In this document: positions 27,342 to 35,199 of the stretch, piece after piece
Layout of the letters: the number at the start of each line of letters is the position of its first letter
Numbering within the stretch: the first letter of the stretch is position 1
DNA from: Sporosarcina sp. FSL W7-1349
Lineage (GTDB): Bacteria; Bacillota; Bacilli; Bacillales_A; Planococcaceae
Assembly: GCF_038003045.1 (NCBI RefSeq)
Contig: NZ_JBBOOK010000001.1
Coordinates: 62,001-126,000, forward strand
DNA length: 64,000 bases
Direction: 5' to 3'
Position numbers and translations under genes: made by a program
The notes under the pieces: model-generated
Databases searched by the model: none
Seen by the model: only the letters and a program-made list of their open reading frames with translations
Told to the model about the DNA's origin: nothing

Positions 27342-28261
27342 CTTTAACTAAAAAGGTACTTGGATTAGGAACAGCCGCGCTGTTGGCACTTGGCTTGGCA
27401 GCTTGCGGCAGTGATGATAAGGGCAATAATGAATCGAGCAGCGATCCGGAAAATACTTCGGGCAGCAGTTCGGTCGGTGAATCCGTAAAGTACAAAATTA
27501 CCGGAATTGACCCAGGAGCAGGCATCATGCAGGCAACGGAACAAGCAATCGAGGAATACGACCTCAAAGACTGGGATGTCACATCCGGGTCCAGTGCGGC
27601 TATGACGGCTGCCTTAAAAAAAGCGTATGACAAAGAAGAGCCGATCATCGTAACAGGTTGGACTCCACACTGGAAATTCGCGAAATTTGATTTGAAATAT
27701 TTAGAGGATCCAAAAGGCGTGTACGGCGGGGAAGAACAAATCCGTACAATCGCTCGCCTTGGATTGAAAGAGGATATGCCGGAAGCTTACCAAATTCTGT
27801 CCAACTTCAAATGGGCGGAGGAGGACATGGGAGCAGTGATGGTAGCGATCCAGGAAGGCGAAAAAGAAGCAGAAGCTGCTCAAAACTGGATTGATGCGAA
27901 TGAAGATAAAGTAGCGGAATGGACAGAAGGCGTCGAAAAAGTGGACGGCGATAAAATCACTCTGGCCTATGTTGCATGGGATAGTGAAATCGCGAGCCAT
28001 AACGTCATGAAGTTGGTTCTAGAGGACATGGGGTACAATGTAACATTGACCCAAGTCGAAGCCGGTCCACTTTGGACAGCGGTATCCGACGGTAGCGCGG
28101 ACGCATCCTTAGCGGCTTGGCTGCCATTGACGCACAAAACATACGCTGATAAATTCGAAGGCAAGTACGAAGAACTCGGCACTCATCTGGAAGGCGTCAG
28201 AATCGGATTGGTCGTACCGACATATATGGACATCGACTCCATTGAAGACCTAAAAGAATAA
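27338..28261 (+). CDS. opuAC: Glycine betaine-binding lipoprotein
   Basis: A 307-residue substrate-binding lipoprotein (lipobox LGLAAC near residue 22) tethered to the outer face of the membrane. The OpuAC-type binding fold is visible in ITGIDPGAGIMQATEQAIEE, IVTGWTPHWKFAKFDLKYLE and ASLAAWLPLTHKTYADKF; aromatic residues in such motifs cage the quaternary ammonium. It is the last gene of the three-gene operon and is followed by a strong terminator. Confidence 0.94.
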   Translation: MTLTKKVLGLGTAALLALGLAACGSDDKGNNESSSDPENTSGSSSVGESVKYKITGIDPGAGIMQATEQAIEEYDLKDWDVTSGSSAAMTAALKKAYDKEEPIIVTGWTPHWKFAKFDLKYLEDPKGVYGGEEQIRTIARLGLKEDMPEAYQILSNFKWAEEDMGAVMVAIQEGEKEAEAAQNWIDANEDKVAEWTEGVEKVDGDKITLAYVAWDSEIASHNVMKLVLEDMGYNVTLTQVEAGPLWTAVSDGSADASLAAWLPLTHKTYADKFEGKYEELGTHLEGVRIGLVVPTYMDIDSIEDLKE

Positions 28262-28273
28262 ATTTCAAATGGG

Positions 28274-28308
28274 CCCGGACTGCGGAAAAAGCAGTCCGGG
28301 TTATTTTT
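28274..28308 (+). terminator. opuA terminator
   Basis: A perfect 10-bp stem (CCCGGACTGC with GCAGTCCGGG), loop GGAAAAA, then TTATTTTT. Confidence 0.9.
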
Positions 28309-28322
28309 GTGGGAAGAAAGAG

Positions 28323-28548
28323 TGTAAGGCAAGCGAGGGGGGGGCAAGGAAATAGTGTGGGATTGCAAGGAATCCGGTGCTGGGTGCAAGCGACTAAGTG
28401 TCGAGTGCAAGAAAGATAAGATCTGGCAGCGATTGAAGGGCCTACGCAAGTAATCGGTAGTTGAGTGCAATCAAATACGGTTGGAGTGCAAGAAACCTGG
28501 TGCTTAGTGCAAGCAACTTAGCAATGGGTGCAAGAAACCGGCATTCAA
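28323..28548. repeat. Degenerate 21-nt repeat array (array II)
   Basis: Units opening GTGCAAG. The last four start at 28465, 28486, 28507 and 28528, exactly 21 apart. Earlier units start at 28384, 28405, 28426 and about 28446 (lengths 21, 21, 20, 19, total 81). Further degraded units lie before 28384. No open frame or start signal runs through it. It lies just after the opuA terminator. Confidence 0.8.
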
Positions 28549-28629
28549 CCATTTTTTCCTGAAGAATGCTATAGCGCCTTTCACACGGTTATGGGTCAAA
28601 ACTCCTGGTTCGGGAATAAAATATTGAAA

Positions 28630-28734
28630 GTGACGATTAAAATTGAGATTGTGACGGATAAATCAATAAAAGTGACGAATAAGTGAGCAAAAGTGACGAA
28701 TAAAACTATGAACTTGACGGTAAAATTTCGAATT
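28630..28734. repeat. 21-nt repeat array of five units (array III)
   Basis: Five contiguous units of exactly 21 bases opening GTGACG (last one TTGACG), starting at 28630, 28651, 28672, 28693 and 28714. The remainder of each unit is A/T-rich and variable (for example GTGACGAATAAAACTATG). The unit sequence is unrelated to its neighbours, array II and array IV. Confidence 0.9.
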
Positions 28735-28742
28735 GGCAGAGT

Positions 28743-28927
28743 GTATGCGAGTTTTCCAGACAGGTGTGCCAGCCCCAGTTCAAGGTGTGGGAGTTTGCCG
28801 TGAGGGTATGCCAGTTCACTGGAGATATGCGAGTTTCCCCCGCAGGTGTACTATTCCCAGTTCTAGGTGTGCGTGTTCGCCATGAGGGTGCACCAGTTCA
28901 CTAGGGATATGCGAGTTTTCCCAAAAG
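28743..28927. repeat. 21-nt repeat array with 82-bp four-unit order (array IV)
   Basis: Nine contiguous units in four classes: A (RTATGCGAGTTTTCC..., 21), B (GTGT.C.AT/GCCCAGTTC..., 21), C (GTGTG.G.GTT.GCC.TGAG, 21) and D (CCAGTTCACT within a 19-base unit). A units start at 28743, 28825 and 28907, exactly 82 apart, and D units at 28806 and 28888. The length order 21+21+21+19 is the same as in array I although the sequences are unrelated. Confidence 0.93.
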
Positions 28928-29095
28928 GTCTGCCCAAAAGGTATCTGAATTCACCCTAAGCCTATTTCTACACAAACTTCCGCCCCATTACCAGAAACCC
29001 ACCCGGAACTAGCTCTTTTCCACTATTTCCTCCTTTGCATTTTGATTAACAGAAACGGATATGGTACCGTTAGTAATGTACATACAATTCAAACG
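28928..29095. other. Leader region before the FMN riboswitch
   Basis: No gene. It holds the rib promoter, which I could not assign with certainty: TTGATT at about 29042 has a poor -10 partner. Confidence 0.35.
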
Positions 29096-29232
29096 CTTCG
29101 GGGCAAGGTGAAATTCCTTACCGGCGGTGATCGAGCAATGGCTCGTCAGTCCGTGACCCGTCCTTCCTCCTTGGAAGGCGGTGGAGCTGGTGAAACTCCG
29201 GCACCGACAGTAACAGTCTGGATGGGAGAAGC
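29096..29232 (+). promoter_or_regulatory. FMN riboswitch (RFN element)
   Basis: All conserved blocks are present in order: CTTCGGGGCAAGGTGAAATT, CCTTACCGGCGGTGA, a GAGC/GCTC stem, AGTCCGTGACCCG, GGTGGAGCTGGTGAAACTCC, GGCACCGACAGTAACAGTC and TGGATGGGAGAAG. It senses FMN and controls the riboflavin genes that follow. Confidence 0.97.
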
Positions 29233-29267
29233 GATTTGGGTTGACGTACAATGCCCGATCCGTTCTG

Positions 29268-29290
29268 CCCTTTTCAATCATTGAAAGGGG
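29268..29290 (+). promoter_or_regulatory. Hairpin hiding the ribosome site of the first rib gene
   Basis: CCCTTTTCAA, loop TCA, TTGAAAGGGG form a 10-bp stem (one T-G pair) whose 3' arm includes the AAAGGGGG ribosome site used by the ATG at 29299. There is no T-run after it, so the FMN riboswitch probably works here on translation, not by termination (inference). Confidence 0.7.
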
Positions 29291-29298
29291 GAATGTAC

Positions 29299-30072
29299 AT
29301 GGATCCGGAATGTAGAATGAACTGTGCTCATGACCTAGTGCGGACCGCGGAAGGTCAACTCTTGCCGAATCCGTTCGTCGATGCCGTCCGTGTGCAAAAT
29401 GGACAAAACATCGACGCGAGTACGGATTTGCCGCAAGCGGAAGTTTCTGCTTTCGCGAAAGCAGACGCGGATTTCATTAGTGACCATTCGTATGACACGC
29501 CGCAACTTTGTGTCTATCTAGGCAAAACGCCGCTATACAAGGATCCATTTATTCAAAACGGGATCCGTCGCGTCTTTATGGCATCCGTCAAACCGTGTCC
29601 TTCCGTTAACGGGAAGGAAATCGGGCTTTTTCGGGATGCCGGAATGGAAGTCGTCACCGGTATAGTACAAGAAGAGGCAGAGCAGTTGAACCGGGCATTT
29701 ATTCACTACATCACATATGGTAATCCGAACGTCACCATGAAAGTCGCCGTCACCCTCGATGGCCGCCTTTCCACGCGTATTGGGGACAGCAAATGGACCA
29801 CATTGGAAGCTTCACGGACCGATGTCCATTACCTCCGCCATACCCATAATGCGATTTTGGTTGACGTGGAAACCGTACTTCATGAAATTCCTTTCCTCAC
29901 CACCCGTTTGCCCCATGGTGGAAAGTATCCTATCTGTATTTTGTTCGATCGGCATCTCAGGACGCCGGGGACAGCCTATGTCGGAAGCGACAGTGCTGTC
30001 CAAATCATCATTTTCACACTGGACCCCCAGTTTCGAAAGGAGGGGACTGTTCCGTGTTCACTGGTATCGTAG
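29299..30072 (+). CDS. ribD: Degenerate, truncated RibD-like protein
   Basis: A 257-residue product, against about 360 for complete RibD. The fold is recognisable along its length (NPFVDAVRVQNGQ, IRRVFMASVKPCPSVNGK, VTLDGRLSTRIGDSKWTTL, LRHTHNAILV, PFLTTRLP). Against B. subtilis RibG from memory, zinc ligand His49 is Gln46 and Cys83 is Tyr80, while Glu51 (E48) and Cys74 (C71) remain. The reductase nucleotide loop GVGTV reads DVETV, and about 100 C-terminal residues are missing. Deaminase activity is unlikely and reductase activity doubtful. The frame is open without frameshift and overlaps ribE by 19 bases, so it may be kept for coupling. Confidence 0.8.
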   Translation: MDPECRMNCAHDLVRTAEGQLLPNPFVDAVRVQNGQNIDASTDLPQAEVSAFAKADADFISDHSYDTPQLCVYLGKTPLYKDPFIQNGIRRVFMASVKPCPSVNGKEIGLFRDAGMEVVTGIVQEEAEQLNRAFIHYITYGNPNVTMKVAVTLDGRLSTRIGDSKWTTLEASRTDVHYLRHTHNAILVDVETVLHEIPFLTTRLPHGGKYPICILFDRHLRTPGTAYVGSDSAVQIIIFTLDPQFRKEGTVPCSLVS

Positions 30073-30704
30073 AAGAGATCGGCACCGTATCATCCGTTCA
30101 ACAAGGGCCGCATTCATTGAAACTGGCTATCCGTTGCCACAAAGTGCTTGAAGACGTCAAGAAAGGCGATAGTATTGCGGTGAACGGAGTCTGTCTGACC
30201 GTTTCGGATTTTTCGGCCGATCAGTTTACGGCGGATGTTATGCCCGAAACTGTGAAATCGACAACTCTTCACACACTTCGCACTGGCAGCCGATTGAATT
30301 TAGAGCGCGCCATGGCAGCCAATGGCCGGTTCGGCGGTCATTTTGTCAGCGGCCATGTAGATGGCACTGGTGAAATTATCCGTATCCGAAGACATGATAA
30401 TGCCATCTATATGGAAATCGCCATTCCTCCCGAGTTGTCGGTTTATTTGATTCCGAAAGGCTCGGTGACCGTGGATGGCACGTCATTGACCATCTTCGAA
30501 GTGACGGAAAATGGGTTTGTCATTTCTCTCATTCCGGTTACTCAGGAAGACTCTATCGTTGGCGCAAAAAAAGCAGGAGAACAAGTGAATGTTGAATGTG
30601 ACATGCTCGCGAAATATATGGAGAAGCTATTAGCAAAAAAAGAGGAGAAAGCTGTCGGCGGCGTAACAATGGAAACATTGGCCGCAAACGGTTTTCTCAG
30701 TTAA
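30054..30704 (+). CDS. ribE: Riboflavin synthase alpha chain
   Basis: A 216-residue enzyme that dismutates two 6,7-dimethyl-8-ribityllumazine molecules to riboflavin. It shows the family's internal duplication: MFTGIVEEIGTV with VNGVCLTV and MPETVKSTTL in the first half, and GGHFVSGHVDGTG with VDGTSLTIFEV and LIPVTQED in the second. The GTG start at 30054 lies 8 bases after AAGGAGGGG, inside the end of the truncated ribD, so translation is probably coupled. All key residues look intact. Confidence 0.95.
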   Translation: MFTGIVEEIGTVSSVQQGPHSLKLAIRCHKVLEDVKKGDSIAVNGVCLTVSDFSADQFTADVMPETVKSTTLHTLRTGSRLNLERAMAANGRFGGHFVSGHVDGTGEIIRIRRHDNAIYMEIAIPPELSVYLIPKGSVTVDGTSLTIFEVTENGFVISLIPVTQEDSIVGAKKAGEQVNVECDMLAKYMEKLLAKKEEKAVGGVTMETLAANGFLS

Positions 30705-30719
30705 AGGAGGTCTTTTACT

Positions 30720-31913
30720 TTGTTCGCAACAATTGAAAAGGCGATTGACGAGCTCAAAAAAGGAAAACCGATCATCGTAGTGGATGACGAAGACCGTGAA
30801 AATGAAGGGGATTTCGTGGCGCTTGGCCAGTTTGCCACACCGGAGATTATCAATTTCATGGCGACGGAAGGAAGAGGTTTGATTTGTGTTCCGATTGAAG
30901 GGGAGAAAGCCAATCAGCTTGACCTTCCTCTCATGACGGACCGGAACAGTGATGCGCACGGTACGGCATTCACCGTCAGCATCGATCATGCGAAATGCCA
31001 CACCGGCATCTCGGCATTTGAACGATCGGAAACCATTTTTGCCATGCTCGATGCACAGGCGGTTCCTTCTGATTTCAGAAGACCGGGCCATATTTTCCCG
31101 TTGATTGCCAAGCCGGGCGGCGTTTTAAAACGGGCGGGACATACCGAGGCGGCAGTGGATCTGGCGAAACTCGCAGGTGCGGAACCGGTCGGCGTCATTT
31201 GTGAAATTATGAATGAAGACGGAACGATGGCGAGACGCCCTGATTTGAATCTCATTGCAGAACGATTTGATCTTGTCATTCTGACGATTCAGGACTTGAT
31301 TGCTTATCGAAGAAGTCGTGAGAAGCTGGTCGAATGTGTGGTGGAAGTCCAACTTCCGACCGATTTCGGCCAGTTCACTGCTGTCACGTATATTGAAAAA
31401 TTGACAGGACGTGAACATATTGCCCTAGTGAAAGGTGAAATCGGGAACGGGGAAGATGTTCTTGTCCGGGTCCATTCGGAATGCCTGACGGGCGATGTGT
31501 TCGGCTCTTGCCGTTGTGACTGCGGTCCTCAGCTGCACGCCGCGCTTGCTCAAATCGAGAAGGCTGGTAGGGGCGTTTTGCTCTATATGCGGCAGGAAGG
31601 CCGGGGTATTGGGCTTGTCAATAAAATGAAGGCTTATAAACTTCAAGAAGAAGGATATGACACGGTGGAGGCCAATGCAAAGCTCGGGTTTGCTGATGAT
31701 TTACGGGAGTATGGCATCGGTGCGCAAATCCTCCGTGACCTAGGAGTGCAATCCATGCATTTATTGACGAATAATCCGCGGAAGATCACCGGCCTAGCGG
31801 GGCATGGTTTGGAAATTACAGAGCGCATTCAGATTGAAATGCCGGTGAAAGCGGAAAACAAACAGTATATGGCTACGAAAAAAGAGAAACTGGGGCATTT
31901 ATTGCACAGCTAA
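30720..31913 (+). CDS. ribBA: Bifunctional DHBP synthase / GTP cyclohydrolase II
   Basis: A 397-residue fusion. Residues about 1-200 form 3,4-dihydroxy-2-butanone-4-phosphate synthase ([50 protein letters not shown]). Residues about 205-395 form GTP cyclohydrolase II, with zinc site [25 protein letters not shown]-like [15 protein letters not shown] and LTNNPRKI. It supplies both precursors of riboflavin. The TTG start at 30720 follows AAAGGAGG. No degeneration is visible, in contrast to ribD. Confidence 0.96.
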   Translation: MFATIEKAIDELKKGKPIIVVDDEDRENEGDFVALGQFATPEIINFMATEGRGLICVPIEGEKANQLDLPLMTDRNSDAHGTAFTVSIDHAKCHTGISAFERSETIFAMLDAQAVPSDFRRPGHIFPLIAKPGGVLKRAGHTEAAVDLAKLAGAEPVGVICEIMNEDGTMARRPDLNLIAERFDLVILTIQDLIAYRRSREKLVECVVEVQLPTDFGQFTAVTYIEKLTGREHIALVKGEIGNGEDVLVRVHSECLTGDVFGSCRCDCGPQLHAALAQIEKAGRGVLLYMRQEGRGIGLVNKMKAYKLQEEGYDTVEANAKLGFADDLREYGIGAQILRDLGVQSMHLLTNNPRKITGLAGHGLEITERIQIEMPVKAENKQYMATKKEKLGHLLHS

Positions 31914-31925
31914 GGGGGAAATGAC

Positions 31926-32390
31926 ATGACAGTGACATTTGAAGGACATTTAGTCGGAACTGGATTGAAGATTGGAATCGTTGTCGCTCGCTTCAACGAA
32001 TTCATTACAGGGAAATTGTTGAGCGGCGCGGAGGATGCGTTACGTCGGCATGGTGTGAGCGAGGAGGATGTGGCCATCGCTTGGGTGCCGGGTGCTTATG
32101 AAATTCCGCTTGCGGCAAAGAAAATGGCAACGTCCGGAAAGTATGATGCGGTCATCACGCTAGGCACCGTCATCCGCGGGTCGACACCGCATTTTGACTA
32201 TGTTTGCAATGAAGTTGCGAAAGGCGTGGCGGCCATTTCCTTGCAGGAAGGGATCCCGGTCATTTTCGGCGTACTGACGACCGACACGATTGAACAGGCG
32301 ATCGAACGGGCGGGGACGAAAGCCGGAAATAAAGGCTGGGATGCTGCGGCTTCCGCAATTGAAATGGCGAATCTGTTACAAGAGATGTAA
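31926..32390 (+). CDS. ribH: 6,7-Dimethyl-8-ribityllumazine synthase
   Basis: A 154-residue lumazine synthase, condensing the ribityl-pyrimidine and DHBP. Motifs are [51 protein letters not shown] (catalytic His) and [23 protein letters not shown]. Such enzymes form 60-subunit shells in Bacillus. It is the last gene of the rib operon; ATG 31926 follows AAGGGGGAA. Confidence 0.96.
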   Translation: MTVTFEGHLVGTGLKIGIVVARFNEFITGKLLSGAEDALRRHGVSEEDVAIAWVPGAYEIPLAAKKMATSGKYDAVITLGTVIRGSTPHFDYVCNEVAKGVAAISLQEGIPVIFGVLTTDTIEQAIERAGTKAGNKGWDAAASAIEMANLLQEM

Positions 32391-32394
32391 GCCC

Positions 32395-32423
32395 TCGATT
32401 ATTAGTCCGAATACCGATATAAT
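32395..32423 (+). promoter_or_regulatory. Promoter before the ASCH gene
   Basis: TCGATT (32395-32400), a 17-base spacer and a perfect TATAAT (32418-32423), 36 bases before the start. Confidence 0.55.
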
Positions 32424-32458
32424 GGGATGGGCAATCAATTGAAAGTGGGGGAACACAG

Positions 32459-32794
32459 ATGACTAACAATTATCCTGAGAAAACTTGCTCTATTGAAAGG
32501 CTCGTCACCATTCCTGAAGATGTTGAAAAAGTGATCAATGGGGAAAAGACGGCGACCCGGCGGAATGGGGTCTATGCCTACCCGGGAGAAATCATGGTGT
32601 TGAATGGAAATGAATTCAAGATCGACAAGCTTTATTCCCAGACGTTGGGTGAATTGACAGATGAAGATGCGAAGACGGAAGGGTATTCGACAGTGGAAGA
32701 GTACAAGCAGGCGATGTTGGCGATTCATGAAAAAATGCCTTGGTTTCCGACAATGTCTGTATGGGTACATGAGTATAGCCCAGTGCAGAAATGA
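32459..32794 (+). CDS. ASCH-domain protein
   Basis: A 111-residue cytosolic protein. The pattern VEKVINGEKTATRRNGVYAYPGEIM matches the start of ASCH domains, a PUA-like fold thought to bind RNA or nucleotides; some members hydrolyse acetylcytidine. The end (FPTMSVWVHEYSPVQK) also fits. Specific function is unknown. It has its own promoter and ends 9 bases before the next gene, so the two may be co-transcribed. Confidence 0.75.
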   Translation: MTNNYPEKTCSIERLVTIPEDVEKVINGEKTATRRNGVYAYPGEIMVLNGNEFKIDKLYSQTLGELTDEDAKTEGYSTVEEYKQAMLAIHEKMPWFPTMSVWVHEYSPVQK

Positions 32795-32803
32795 CGCTAG
32801 GTC

Positions 32804-33244
32804 ATGAAGTTTGGCATCTATAATCTCTTTGTTTATTTGCATGTGTTCAGTGCCGTTTTGTCCATCGGCCCATTATTCGTCCTGCTGCCGATCATCCGGC
32901 GATTGCGCGGCGCCGAGCGAAAGGTGGAATCCGCTTATCTCTCGGTGATTCAAGCGACCATCCGGATGGTCATGCATGCAGGTCATGTTTTAGTCTTCAC
33001 TGGTGTTGTTTTACTGATCATCGGTCCATGGCCTTGGTATTCATCCTGGATTCTGCTGACATGGGCGATCATGTTGGTATCCGTCGTATTCTTGGCGAAG
33101 GGGTTCACAAGTGTCCTGAAAAATTTCCAACAATCGACCGATAAGCAACAGGTCTTGAATCGGCTTAGATCGACTTCTTGGATGTACATTGGCCTGCTGC
33201 TCCTTATGCTTTGGCTAATGGTGCAAAAGCCGATGCTTTGGTGA
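32804..33244 (+). CDS. DUF2269-like membrane protein
   Basis: A 146-residue protein with four predicted membrane segments (YNLFVYLHVFSAVLSIGPLF, AGHVLVFTGVVLLIIG, WILLTWAIMLVSVVFLAKG, WMYIGLLLLMLWLMV). Conserved-looking histidines in the first and second segments suggest a DUF2269-type family, possibly haem-related. The family call is tentative. A terminator follows. Confidence 0.65.
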   Translation: MKFGIYNLFVYLHVFSAVLSIGPLFVLLPIIRRLRGAERKVESAYLSVIQATIRMVMHAGHVLVFTGVVLLIIGPWPWYSSWILLTWAIMLVSVVFLAKGFTSVLKNFQQSTDKQQVLNRLRSTSWMYIGLLLLMLWLMVQKPMLW

Positions 33245-33266
33245 AATACATATGTGAGAAAAGCAG

Positions 33267-33300
33267 AAAGAGGCTGTCCTTATGAAAGGGCGGCCTCTTT
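33267..33300 (+). terminator. Terminator after the ASCH / DUF2269-like pair
   Basis: AAAGAGGC pairs with GCCTCTTT, extended by an inner TGTCC/GGGCG stem; T-rich end. Confidence 0.75.
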
Positions 33301-33375
33301 CGCTTGGGTTCCCAGATTGCCTTCATTCACATATAGTAAAATGATAAGGGAGAGCCAGAATAAGGAGCGATTAGT

Positions 33376-33627
33376 TTGTTCCGACAACCACCATTTTACG
33401 ACAACAGGATGCAGATGGATGAAGGGTCGCAGGATATTGGCGCTGTCGTCGCCTTCAACGAAGATAAGCTTGCCGACGCTCAGTAACAGCAAAAATTAGA
33501 CCAACTCCAGCAACAAATTGATGAATTGAAACAAGGGAATGGGGCACAGGAAGATTCCATCGACACGCTGAATAAACTATTGGAAACGTTGATCGATCGT
33601 TTGGGGAAAGAGGAAGGGGTCAATTGA
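33376..33627 (+). pseudogene. Small coiled-coil gene interrupted by in-frame TAA
   Basis: One reading frame of 84 codons is broken only by TAA at 33484-33486. The first part (36 codons, TTG start at 33376 behind AAGGAG) reads FRQPPFYDNRMQMDEGSQ and ends FNEDKLADAQ. The second part continues in the same frame as QQKLDQLQQQIDELKQG and NKLLETLIDRLGKEEG, a coiled coil, to TGA at 33625-33627. Gln codons flank the stop, so a CAA-to-TAA change is the simplest explanation. Either a recent pseudogene, a truncated 36-residue protein or a sequencing error. The family is not recognised. Confidence 0.6.
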
Positions 33628-33661
33628 AAAAAGCAAGCCGGACTCATAGAAATTGTCCGGC
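33626..33661 (-). terminator. Terminator of the MtnE-like gene
   Basis: On the minus strand GCCGGAC, an 11-base loop and GTCCGGC, followed by TTGCTTTTTT. Confidence 0.8.
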
Positions 33662-33703
33662 CTGCCGAAAACAAGCACATGCTAATGGATACTCTTTGAT
33701 CAC

Positions 33704-34870
33704 TTATGAAAACAAACCGAGTTTCTCAATCCGGGATATGGCTTCCCTGATTCTGTCTTCACTTTCCAATAAACCGACACGGACATAGCCTTCTCCGTGC
33801 TCCCCGAACCCATTGCCCGGCGAGACGGCGACATCAGCTTTGGAAAGAAGAAGATCTGCGAATTGCTCACTTGTGTAGCCTTCCGGAATCGGCAACCAGC
33901 CGAAGAACGAGCCTGTCGGCGGTGTAACATCCCATCCGATCCGCCGGCATTCTGCAACGAGGACATCTCGTCGGCTTTCATAGAGTGCCACCAGATCGTC
34001 TACACATTGCTGGCTTTCCGTCAATGCTGTGATAGCAGCCCGTTGGACGGCAGGGAAAACGCTCGTGAATAAATGATCTTGCAATAAGTTGATCGCTTCC
34101 ACGATTTCCGCATTCCCAATTGCAAATCCGACTCTCCAGCCTGCCATATTGTACATTTTGGATAGCGAAAGCATCTCGATGCCGACGTCTTTCGCTCCTT
34201 CTGCCTGCAGGTAGCTGATCGGTTTCTTTCCGTCAAACCCGATGGAACCGTAGGCAAAATCATTCAACACGTAAATGTCATGTTCCTTGGCAAATGCGAC
34301 CGTTTCCTCAAAAAACGGGAGGGTGGCAGTCACGCCTGTCGGGTTGCTCGGGTAGTTCAAATACATCAATTTCGCTTCTTGTTTTTGACGGTCGGACAAG
34401 TTGCTGAAATCCGGGAAGAAGCCGTTTTTTTCGAGAAGCGGCATCGTTTCATAGCGAATGCCCGCCAAGCTCACACCCGACAGATAGTCCGGGTAGCCTG
34501 GGTCGGGAAGGAGCAATAATTCCCCTTCATTCATGATGGCAAGCGGTAATTCGACCACTCCGATTTTTGTTCCCCCGAGGACAGCCACTTCGGTTTCCGG
34601 GTCGACTGACACATCGAACTCCCGCTTGTAAAAGTCGGCCGCCGCCTGACGGAGTTCCTTCGTTCCCCGGAATGGGGAATAGCCGTGAGTCGCCGGATCT
34701 TCCGCCGCTTCCTGCAACGCTTTGACAATATGGGGAGGGGTTGGCTGGTCGGGGTTGCCGCGGCCTAGATTAATAACGTCCCGGCCTTCCGCCTGTGCTG
34801 CCTCGACTTTCCCAATTAATTCGGTAAAAAAATGCGGGGGTAATGCTTTCAATCGATTTGAAATCGCCAT
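33704..34870 (-). CDS. PLP-dependent aminotransferase, MtnE-like
   Basis: A 388-residue class I/II aminotransferase. It closely follows the B. subtilis MtnE pattern: DVINLGRGNPDQPTPPHIV, YSPFRGTKELRQAAADFYKR, VPDPGYPDY-like LLPDPGYPDYLSGVSLAG, LNYPSNPTGVTA, LNDFAYGSIGFDGKKPIS, SLSKMYNMAGWRVGFAIGN (Schiff-base Lys) and GEGYVRVGLL. MtnE transaminates ketomethylthiobutyrate to methionine in the salvage pathway. ATG 34870 follows AGAGGAAAA; the frame is open 8 codons further. Divergent from the S-box-controlled metNIQ, which supports a methionine role. Confidence 0.8.
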   Translation of the reverse strand: MAISNRLKALPPHFFTELIGKVEAAQAEGRDVINLGRGNPDQPTPPHIVKALQEAAEDPATHGYSPFRGTKELRQAAADFYKREFDVSVDPETEVAVLGGTKIGVVELPLAIMNEGELLLLPDPGYPDYLSGVSLAGIRYETMPLLEKNGFFPDFSNLSDRQKQEAKLMYLNYPSNPTGVTATLPFFEETVAFAKEHDIYVLNDFAYGSIGFDGKKPISYLQAEGAKDVGIEMLSLSKMYNMAGWRVGFAIGNAEIVEAINLLQDHLFTSVFPAVQRAAITALTESQQCVDDLVALYESRRDVLVAECRRIGWDVTPPTGSFFGWLPIPEGYTSEQFADLLLSKADVAVSPGNGFGEHGEGYVRVGLLESEDRIREAISRIEKLGLFS

Positions 34871-35016
34871 TCTTTTTCCTCTTTTCTCATTCATTCTATT
34901 GAATAGTATACATACAATACGAGACCGCCTGCAATCACATAGAATAATGTCAAAATAACTTGACTCTTTTTTAAAATGGGCTTATGATAAGCCTTGGGTT
35001 TCTAAATAAATAACAA

Positions 35017-35123
35017 CTCTTATCCAGAGCGACCGAGGGAAAGGCCCGATGACGTCCAGCAACCCCTTGCAATCAAGGAAGGTGCCAAGTCCTACAGAGT
35101 GTAATTTCATTCTGAGAGATAAG
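35017..35123 (+). promoter_or_regulatory. SAM-I riboswitch (S-box)
   Basis: The conserved core is plain: CTCTTATCCAGAGCGACCGA, GGGAAAGGCCCGATGACGTC, CAGCAACC, GGAAGGTGCCAAGTCC and GAGAGATAAG. It senses S-adenosylmethionine and stops transcription of the methionine transporter genes when SAM is plentiful. Confidence 0.97.
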
Positions 35124-35139
35124 CTGATATAGTTCAGTG

Positions 35140-35178
35140 CTTCTTTCGTTGATGAAATGGAAGAAGTTTTTTATTTTT
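35140..35178 (+). terminator. S-box expression-platform terminator
   Basis: CTTCTTTC pairs with GGAAGAAG, followed by TTTTTTATTTTTATTTTT. It lies directly after the SAM-I aptamer, so it is the regulated terminator. Confidence 0.88.
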
Positions 35179-35199
35179 ATTTTTATTCAACGAGTGTTG

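Noticed and set aside
29740-30151. Frameshift restoring the missing RibD C-terminus
   Set aside because: The alternative frame here reads as a shadow of ribD and ribE, and ribE begins before any C-terminal RibD motif could fit.
34880-35016. Second S-box for the MtnE-like gene on the minus strand
   Set aside because: No S-box core is seen on the minus strand; the only SAM-I element faces metN.
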